This document shows, one piece after another, positions 59,901-64,000 of a stretch of 64,000 nt of DNA; position 1 is the first letter of the stretch, and each line of letters starts with the position of its first letter. The stretch comes from Apostichopus japonicus (Eukaryota > Echinodermata > Holothuroidea > Aspidochirotida > Stichopodidae): positions 22,047,984 to 22,111,983 of the forward strand of contig NC_092564.1 of the NCBI RefSeq assembly GCF_037975245.1, written 5' to 3'. The position numbers and the translations under genes were made by a program. The notes under the pieces are model-generated. The model was given only the letters and a program-made list of their open reading frames with translations. It ran no database searches and was not told the DNA's origin.

Positions 59901-62900
59901 ACCTTATTAGTTTTGTAACATTGTTGGGTAGTTTGCATCAGTTGAACAGCCCCACCTTTCTTATTGTCAGGATTTTAATCTTCTAATGTCAATACATGTC
60001 CTATGTAACTAACTTCCTTGACCTTGTCCAAGGTAAGCTTAAGATTTTGTACTCTACACTTTCATAGAATTTGGTGAAGTCTTTGATCATGCTCTTTGTC
60101 ATCAGAATCACACACAAGTATATCATCCATTATGACTTCTACACCTGTTAAATTATCAAACAACTTTGTCATCACCCTTTGAAAATTTCTGGGGCTGAAT
60201 TATGCCAAATGGCTGCCTTATTATTGATACCTCCCAGGCTCCCACTTGGGTTGTTGAATGTGCATAATTTGATCTTTGGGTTTCTAGGGCCAATTGCCAG
60301 TGACCACAATTTGCATGAAGGGTCAAAGGTACTTTTGCCTGGGATAACTTTGAAACGACTTCTTTCATAGGGTAATGAGCTCTTTCTATTCCCTGATTCA
60401 GACTTTGTGATCAAAATATATGTGGACACATTTTCTATTAGGTTTCAATTCCGTAACCATACTACTACCTATCACTTGGTTCAATGACCTTTTATACCAC
60501 ATCCATTTTATATCTTACTTGTCAGCTCTTCTTCAACCTTATCTCCTATTTATCATTAAATGCAATCGGTTCCTTACAAGGTGGGTGAATTACCTGCCTT
60601 GCAACTTGTTTCAGCTGTATTTTTACTTTACCAGGAAGACAACCTAGTCCTTTAAATACATTGTTTGATGGTACATCTGTCTTAATTGTATCCTTCATAC
60701 TATCGATACACTTAATTAAACCCAATGTGTACATGCCTTTAATCCTAATATGGGATACTTTTTGCTTTCAACAACTTGAAAACTTCAAACATAAAATAGG
60801 TCCTTATGTCCAAACAGTAAAACACTTTCCAAGAGGCTGTATCTTGTGTCCTGAATAGGTAATAATGTTCTTTGATTTCTGCAACTTTGTACCAAGTGTC
60901 TTCACCAGTGGCTCAGGAACCACATTGCAGTTTGAAACGGTATATAGATTGGACCTTACCTTAACATCAGCTTCAAGCCTTTTACCATGAGGCTAAGAAG
61001 CCACTGTCTGTTGTGTTTTGTTTTGACTCAAATCATTTGACTTGTCAGATTCACTGTCCCTGCTTACTTTGTTCACAGTATGTACCTTCTGGCTTCTGTT
61101 TATTATCAGTATGCTTCTCTCTTTGGGCTCCTGACCTTTGTGACTGCTACATTTTTGTTCTATACTGTACCTGGCAAAAGGAGTTTGCTTTCCACACTTT
61201 CTGCAGGTTTTTCCATCTACTGGACACTCCTGCCTCCTATGGTTGTTCCCCACAGTTTGGACATTAATTGAGACATTTCTATTTCTATATAATTACAGTT
61301 CCTAGTCTTAAAATTCTAACTTTCTTCTATATCTTTGCAATTTACAGCATATACTCTGTCTGCACAGGTTCTTTGGTTGTAGCTGTTAATGAGGTCATTT
61401 AGGCTCTGCTGGCCTCTGCAGCTTTACAAATTTCAATGGCCTTTTCCCGGTCTATGTCCTTTTTGATCATCAGTAAGACTGCTCTAACAGAGTCATCAAT
61501 GATTCCAACTACAATTCTGTCTTTCACTAGCTCATCTGATAGTGATGCAAACAAACAGCTCTTTGCTTTATTATTCAGACCTGTTAGAAATTTCTAAAAT
61601 GTCTCACCATGTTACTGGAATATTATGTTGAAAATATGCCTTTCAAAAGTCAACTTTGTTTGGGCAGGAAATACTCTGCAGATTCTTTACAAATACTTCC
61701 AGGTCCTTATCATCCCCTTTGTCAAAGGTGAATGTATTACAGTAAAACCATGATTATCCAAACTGGTCCAGACTGCGGACCAAAGGTAGTTCAGATAATC
61801 TAATTCTCATAAATTAACTAATTTTTGACTATAAGACATCCATGTGGTACTATATTATGCCATCTAAATGATTGTATAAATTATTTGCAATGTTTATGTC
61901 TTGTTTATTTGACGATTGTCTTCAGACTTTAAAATTTCAAAGCATTTCCATTCATTTCGGGAGGTTGGGGAGGGGGGATTTTCTGTGTACTTTCACCACT
62001 CCGATCATATTCTGTAGTCTAAATATGACCGCTATATAGGCCTGTGACTATGGTACAGGAAACACTAGTGTCAGTGGTGTCTCCTAGTCTAATACTGATT
62101 CCCATTACAAGCTTTGTTAATTGGCTATTGAAACCTTTTCAGCTAACATTAGGCCTAGGCTTAACCATTGGCTTACAAAACAAACCTGTTCACAACGAAC
62201 AATGAGCGAAGAGTCCCTTAAATTTATCAATGATGTTTCGTAGTGACCTTCAGTCATTGGTCACCTTCAAAAGTCAATGTGATCAATATTTCTTACCCGT
62301 GGTGGTCTTAAACTAGCTTTAATCACTGTATTTTGTGTACATGGTTACAAGTTTCCCTGTAACATTAATATTACTACATTGTTACTAACACTAACACACA
62401 TGATGTCAACTGCACTATTTGACCTTTGCTGGCACTCACAGTACCACAGCAGTATATGGCTTTGTACAGTACATGGTAACATATGTGCTACTGTGTACAT
62501 CATGTATGTAAGCATTCTTTGTTAAAAAGATCAAAGTCACCATTTTGTTGTTCCCCGGGACAAATACAATCAAACCTAATGGAGGTAAGAGAAAGCATTG
62601 CATATGCTGCTCTTGTTTTGACTGTCCGTAATAGTATGCATTTGTTTTTCCATATAAGTCTTCAAAATGTTCTATTGAGAAATGTATTTTTCCCATGAAG
62701 TTAGAATAGGAATAAAATGCTGTAAGCTCTGTCATGTACCACAATTTCCAGTATGTGAATATTTTTCAAGAAAGGGGCACTTTGTAGAACTTTACAAACT
62801 TATTTAACATTTGAGCAGAAGGGCACATTCTAAATACAGTTTTCATTAAATGACAAACGGCACTTGTATTACAGAATGGTACATTTGAATAATGACAAAA

Positions 62901-63282
62901 CGTGTCACTCTAATATATGAAAAGGCTGGGAGACTTTTGAGGTCCTTCACAAAACTGGGTATGGGACTTCCCGGCTCTGATGCCCCTGTTCCTTTCATAT
63001 GTCATGCATGACCAGCATTGAGCTCTATTTTACTAGCCCTATTCTTCTGGTTTATTTATGATGATATGTTTCTTAACTAAGGTATCCCTCTTACCTGAGA
63101 TGGATCAGTGGAATGAAACTAAAGCCCAACTGCTGGCTCAGATGGATATCTGTATGGGAGGAAGGATAGGAGAAGAACTCATTTTTGGAACAGACTACGT
63201 CACCACTGGAGCCTCAAGCGATTTTGAGCAAGCCACAAAGATTGCAAGATTCATGATTACGAAATGCGGCATGAGTGAAAAG
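47782..63282 (+). CDS. YME1L1: YME1L: mitochondrial i-AAA zinc metalloprotease (partial, 14 exons)
   Basis: ATP-dependent membrane protease of the inner mitochondrial membrane facing the intermembrane space. In animals it processes OPA1 and degrades misfolded or short-lived inner-membrane and intermembrane-space proteins. Fourteen exons with GT-AG borders join with consistent phase into 626 codons: 47782-47913, 48567-48708, 48997-49128, 49819-49925, 50655-50880, 51544-51620, 52259-52349, 52648-52800, 53180-53375, 53859-53971, 54199-54243, 54764-54874, 58438-58589, 63082-63282. Seen in order: N-terminal region, SRGFKTK stretch, membrane segment, Walker A GIPGTGKT, pore loop MFVGSGA, Walker [16 protein letters not shown], arginine-finger region LTRPGRFD, protease motif HEGGH, and SSDFEQAT with the third zinc ligand. 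The first exon upstream and the C-terminal exons are missing from what I can see. Large introns 12 and 13 hold retrotransposons. Confidence 0.93.
48567..48708 (+). CDS. YME1L1: YME1L exon b
   Basis: Acceptor GTCATTCCAG, donor TTAG/GTAAG. Reads [20 protein letters not shown], similar to the vertebrate LNLRDLGLSELK region before the membrane segment. Ends in phase 1. Confidence 0.75.
48997..49128 (+). CDS. YME1L1: YME1L exon c
   Basis: Acceptor CTACGTCTAG, donor AATG/GTCAGT. Reads [20 protein letters not shown] and is poorly conserved. Supported mainly by continuous phase with its neighbours. Confidence 0.6.
49819..49925 (+). CDS. YME1L1: YME1L exon d (presequence end)
   Basis: Acceptor TTTCATAG, donor TTCAGT/GTGAG. 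Reads [20 protein letters not shown], matching the vertebrate SRGFKTLKSRTRRLQST stretch, where the mitochondrial presequence is removed. Basic and Ser-rich. Confidence 0.85.
50655..50880 (+). CDS. YME1L1: YME1L exon e (membrane segment)
   Basis: Acceptor CCCCTTCTAAG, donor TTCT/GTAAG. Reads [14 protein letters not shown] (vertebrate DAFKTGFAEGFLK), then a predicted transmembrane helix [19 protein letters not shown] that anchors the protease in the inner membrane. Confidence 0.9.
51544..51620 (+). CDS. YME1L1: YME1L exon f
   Basis: Acceptor CTTTTGTAG, donor GAGGG/GTAAG. Reads [18 protein letters not shown], the linker into the AAA+ domain (vertebrate VTFEHVKG). Confidence 0.88.
51985..52140. 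repeat. intronic short tandem repeat (TTGCCTTGGTGCC)
   Basis: Three to four degenerate units of about 30-40 bp around TTGCCTTTGGTGCCCAGTAA and GAAAATTGCC, in the intron before exon g. Confidence 0.7.
52259..52349 (+). CDS. YME1L1: YME1L exon g (AAA+ start)
   Basis: Acceptor CTATGGCAG, donor AAAG/GTAAGG. Reads [20 protein letters not shown] and LGGKLPKG, the conserved lead-in to Walker A. Confidence 0.93.
52648..52800 (+). CDS. YME1L1: YME1L exon h (Walker A, pore loop)
   Basis: Acceptor CTTTGAATAG, donor TTTG/GTAAGT. Reads [20 protein letters not shown], then [20 protein letters not shown]. Walker A is GIPGTGKT (usual GPPGTGKT). MFVG is the aromatic substrate-gripping pore loop. Confidence 0.96.
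53180..53375 (+). CDS. YME1L1: YME1L exon i (Walker B, SRH)
   Basis: Acceptor ATATTGCAG, donor GATAA/GTAAG. Reads [19 protein letters not shown], then [19 protein letters not shown] and VLAATNF: Walker B with the catalytic Glu, sensor-1 Asn and the second region of homology. Confidence 0.97.
53859..53971 (+). CDS. YME1L1: YME1L exon j (arginine fingers)
   Basis: Acceptor CTTTTTCAG, donor CCTG/GTGAGG. Reads [25 protein letters not shown] contains the arginine fingers that complete the neighbouring subunit's ATP site. Confidence 0.96.
54199..54243 (+). CDS. YME1L1: YME1L exon k (45 nt)
   Basis: Acceptor TCTTCATAG, donor ACAG/GTAGGT. Reads [16 protein letters not shown] (vertebrate VDPEIIARGTVGFSG). 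It is a very short exon. Confidence 0.93.
54764..54874 (+). CDS. YME1L1: YME1L exon l
   Basis: Acceptor GTCCACAG, donor ATGG/GTAAGT. Reads [20 protein letters not shown], then FAKDKILM, the end of the AAA+ lid (sensor-2 region). The next intron is 3.56 kb because of a LINE insertion. Confidence 0.95.
54983..55011 (-). other. LINE 3' stem-loop
   Basis: A perfect 8-bp stem, AGCGCTTT with AAAGCGCT, with a 13-nt loop, about 30 nt past the ORF2 stop. In L2-type LINEs a 3' hairpin is the signal recognised by the element's RT; here that role is inferred from position and shape. Confidence 0.7.
55042..57651 (-). CDS. L2/CR1-type LINE ORF2: endonuclease (partial) and reverse transcriptase
   Basis: An uninterrupted 869-codon frame, open further upstream to a stop at 57697-57699 with no ATG, so the true start is lost by 5' truncation. 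Endonuclease motifs: [24 protein letters not shown] (about residue 70), [20 protein letters not shown] motifs: [34 protein letters not shown] (about 500), [15 protein letters not shown] (about 557), [13 protein letters not shown] (about 589), YLANRTQ. The tail [20 protein letters not shown] and [17 protein letters not shown] is typical of the L2/CR1 group. It lacks part of the endonuclease N-terminus, so it is unlikely to be mobile. Confidence 0.93.
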   Translation of the reverse strand: MKLNDSGNLRSFEFIDLNISSSKSTIRMIGLYRPPPNNKNKLTFAMFIDDFSSLLQFLSSSTTPLLIMGDFNIHVDVPSDQNFASFDDLLQAFDFQQHVSGPTHRNGHTLDLIISHKDSDLVKCTCVHDEHLCTSDHSVVSCLINMDRPPPVRKFTQRRNLKNIDFDQFHCDIGSSSLLLNPQSSLDSLVDQYYSVLRTIIDKHAPVTRKAVIMRPRAKWYSRDIRLAKREKRKCERKYKHSGLIVHKQLYMTQCKHYKDLLISAKSCYFRQQITSANQKDMFRIVNKLTSPEVDNTLPKYDVAENLANRFVDFFQQKVNSLQHAYPDYGTGNTPMEQCKSKSVFTAFKEVSEQDVLEVINSSPVTSCFLDPLPTFVFKECISDLLPVITKIVNLSLTSGQLPCSLKQAVIIPHIKKPKLDANNLANYRPISNLPYLSKLIERIVCKQFQDYLSNNDLYARMQSAYRANYSTETAQLYVQNSLLCALDERKDALLVLLDFSSAFDTINHQTLLTRLHERYGVDGIPLYWMKSYLANRTQCVIVDQNLSKEVTLATGVPQGSVLGPLLYTLYVAPLHDLIISANMQTVIYADDIQLFTSFHPDHCSDAIQKIQNCIADVKSWAISNNLFINDSKTEILHATSQFKSTTIKSISVKIDQTTITPSTHVKSLGVVLDPHLSMKQQVNAVCKSSYNAVRKISRIRKFLTKDITTKLVCSLIMPRLDYCNSLLFGLPDSTLKKLQTVQNSAARLISCSSRHDHMSPVLQSLHWLPVKHRSIYKLLLLTYKSQHSLAPGYITNLIPQYHPQRQLRSSTKCLLATSHTPNTKFYGERAFISAAPQLWNNLPSSIRNAPSVDCFKRLLKTHLFQNLQ
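57797..58437. other. YME1L intron sequence with minisatellite
   Basis: Apart from the 87-bp minisatellite (separate entry) I see nothing notable. Polypyrimidine and acceptor lie at 58415-58437. Confidence 0.4.
58043..58288. repeat. 87-bp minisatellite, 2.8 copies
   Basis: CTGCAGTCTTTACATTTTAT recurs at 58043, 58130 and 58217 (exact 87-bp period), units over 95 percent alike. Intronic. Confidence 0.95.
58438..58589 (+). CDS. YME1L1: YME1L exon m (zinc protease motif)
   Basis: Acceptor ACATTACAG, donor GGTCAT/GTAAGT. Reads [16 protein letters not shown], then [20 protein letters not shown] is the HExxH-type zinc site, with the two His as ligands and Glu as base (HESGH in vertebrates). Confidence 0.96.
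58590..59529. other. YME1L intron sequence
   Basis: AT-rich with a poly-G run (about 59026-59040) and short TA runs near 59160-59190. No element assigned. Confidence 0.4.
59567..59758 (-). pseudogene. gypsy integrase C-terminal fragment
   Basis: [19 protein letters not shown], then [20 protein letters not shown]: the post-core part of integrases in the K02A2.6-like gypsy group. No core domain adjoins it. Confidence 0.75.
60000..60430 (-). pseudogene. gypsy reverse transcriptase fragment
   Basis: Several frames together give an RT palm. 60368-60156 has [19 protein letters not shown] and RQPFGIIQ; an overlapping frame reads NSAPEIFKG; then [20 protein letters not shown] near 60100. Frame changes and stops every 100-200 bp rule out function. 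Confidence 0.8.
60993..61750 (-). pseudogene. gypsy Gag C-terminus and zinc-knuckle fragment
   Basis: [11 protein letters not shown] and [13 protein letters not shown], then [20 protein letters not shown], where the final knuckle His and Cys are altered. Frame breaks separate the pieces. Confidence 0.75.
61761..63081. other. YME1L intron sequence
   Basis: No gene or element assigned. Frames of 71 and 102 codons have no domain. Confidence 0.35.
63082..63282 (+). CDS. YME1L1: YME1L exon n (third zinc ligand)
   Basis: Acceptor TTAACTAAG, donor GAAAAG/GTAGGT. Reads [20 protein letters not shown], then [14 protein letters not shown] and [16 protein letters not shown]. The Asp of SSDF is the third zinc ligand of this family. 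Later exons are beyond 64000. Confidence 0.96.
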
Positions 63283-64000
63283 GTAGGTTGGTGGTTTTGG
63301 CATCATACAGTAATTGTTATAGCATCTCTGTTTGATGTATAGCTGGTCTTACTGTCAAATGTCTTTCAGCTTTACTCTTTCAGCTTTACTTTACATGACT
63401 AAAATTGACCGTACAAAAAGTTGCCTGTATACTCTTCACTACTTAGTGAACACCACATGCTGATAATAATGATTTCATGCTTGTTTCAGAATGATGAATT
63501 TATGAACATATCTGACTATAGCACTAGCACTGTGAGGTAGACATAGTTACAAAATGTAAATAAAAACCGGAGTTTTCCTAAGCTAGATTGAAAAATTTGA
63601 ACTGTTATGATGTTTTGCCAAATGCAAGATACCAATGAAATCATAGCTGATATCATAAAAGAAGCCTATACCCTCAAGGTTGACTAACTAATTTATGAGG
63701 AATGGATTGAAATCATTTGAAAGTCACTTCTTGTATCCATGACAATGTCGATTACCGCTGCATATGTGCCAAGTGGCGTTGTAGCTGAAATCATAAGGGT
63801 AGCCTACACCCTCAGCACAACACAATTTTAACTAAATATCAACTACTTCATGAAGAATGGGTAATATAATTTGAGAGTGACTTCTTGCATCCTTGACAAT
63901 GTAAAGTCATTTTGTTTGACTCTGAACATCTTGGGAAATGATTGAAACTCCCTACTCATTTTTGGTTACGCTGCCGAAGGCTCATTAACCTTGTGATGAC
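63283..64000. other. YME1L intron with imperfect 138-bp duplication
   Basis: AGCTGATATCATAAAAGAAG...CTTCTTGTATCCATGACAATG (from 63645) is repeated as AGCTGAAATCATAAGGGTAG...CTTCTTGCATCCTTGACAATG (from 63783). No further exon of YME1L recognised before the window ends. Confidence 0.5.

Larger units (their letters stand above)
59530..61760 (-). mobile_element. degenerate Ty3/gypsy element in YME1L intron 13, antisense
   Basis: Minus-strand order: Gag C-terminus (about 61750-61380, [18 protein letters not shown] and [18 protein letters not shown]), zinc-knuckle region (61253-60993, [19 protein letters not shown]), RT (60430-60000), integrase tail (59758-59567). The RT reads [21 protein letters not shown], then [20 protein letters not shown] with the MDD catalytic box. 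The integrase tail reads [20 protein letters not shown] and [13 protein letters not shown]. RNase H and most of integrase are deleted. Many stops and frameshifts make it old. LTRs not seen. Confidence 0.82.

Overview
The window looks like nuclear DNA of an animal. It has spliced genes with GT-AG introns, an AT-rich and microsatellite-rich background, and a dense load of LINEs, Ty3/gypsy elements, hAT-type MITEs and other DNA transposons. The only host gene I can support is a mitochondrial i-AAA protease (YME1L). Its exons read close to vertebrate YME1L1, and together with the transposon mix this suggests a marine invertebrate deuterostome, perhaps an echinoderm. That placement is inference only.

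Layout. 0.9-7.7 kb (minus): a decayed Ty3/gypsy element with gag and pol (PR-RT-RNaseH-IN). 7.8-11.6 kb (minus): a decayed L1/Tx1-type LINE with a zinc-knuckle ORF1, an AP-type endonuclease and an RT. 12.4-16.1 kb: short hAT-type MITEs with exact 8-bp target duplications (TSDs), in otherwise unassigned DNA. 16.8-20.5 kb: a second Tx1-type LINE (minus) split by a 2.26-kb hAT element (8-bp TSD), which is itself split by another element. 20.6-29.2 kb: three plus-strand Tx1-type LINE tails, each followed by trinucleotide-type arrays. The middle one is cut by a 5,060-bp DNA transposon with long satellite-bearing terminal inverted repeats and a 6-bp TSD (GTTACC), and this carries further nested hAT elements. 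29-43 kb: unassigned DNA with a THAP-coding remnant, a gypsy RNase H scrap, a palindromic GATATC array, a second copy of the hAT family and CR1-like LINE scraps. 43.67-45.97 kb: three copies of a roughly 690-bp MULE-like element, one inserted in reverse inside another. The outermost ends of the whole block share a 9-bp TSD, as if the cluster moved as a composite transposon. 46.98-47.61 kb: a TIR element with an 8-bp TSD just upstream of the first visible YME1L coding exon.

47.8-63.3 kb (plus): 14 coding exons of YME1L, phase-consistent and giving 626 codons. They run from near the N-terminus through the membrane segment, AAA+ module and zinc-protease active site. The first coding exon and the C-terminal exons were not found in, or lie outside, the window. 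Its introns hold a nearly intact L2/CR1-type LINE (minus, with TSD), an 87-bp minisatellite and a degenerate gypsy element (minus).

The transposons can be dated relative to each other because several insertions rejoin exactly once one TSD copy is removed. I found no CRISPR array, rRNA or intact tRNA gene. All boundaries were read by eye.
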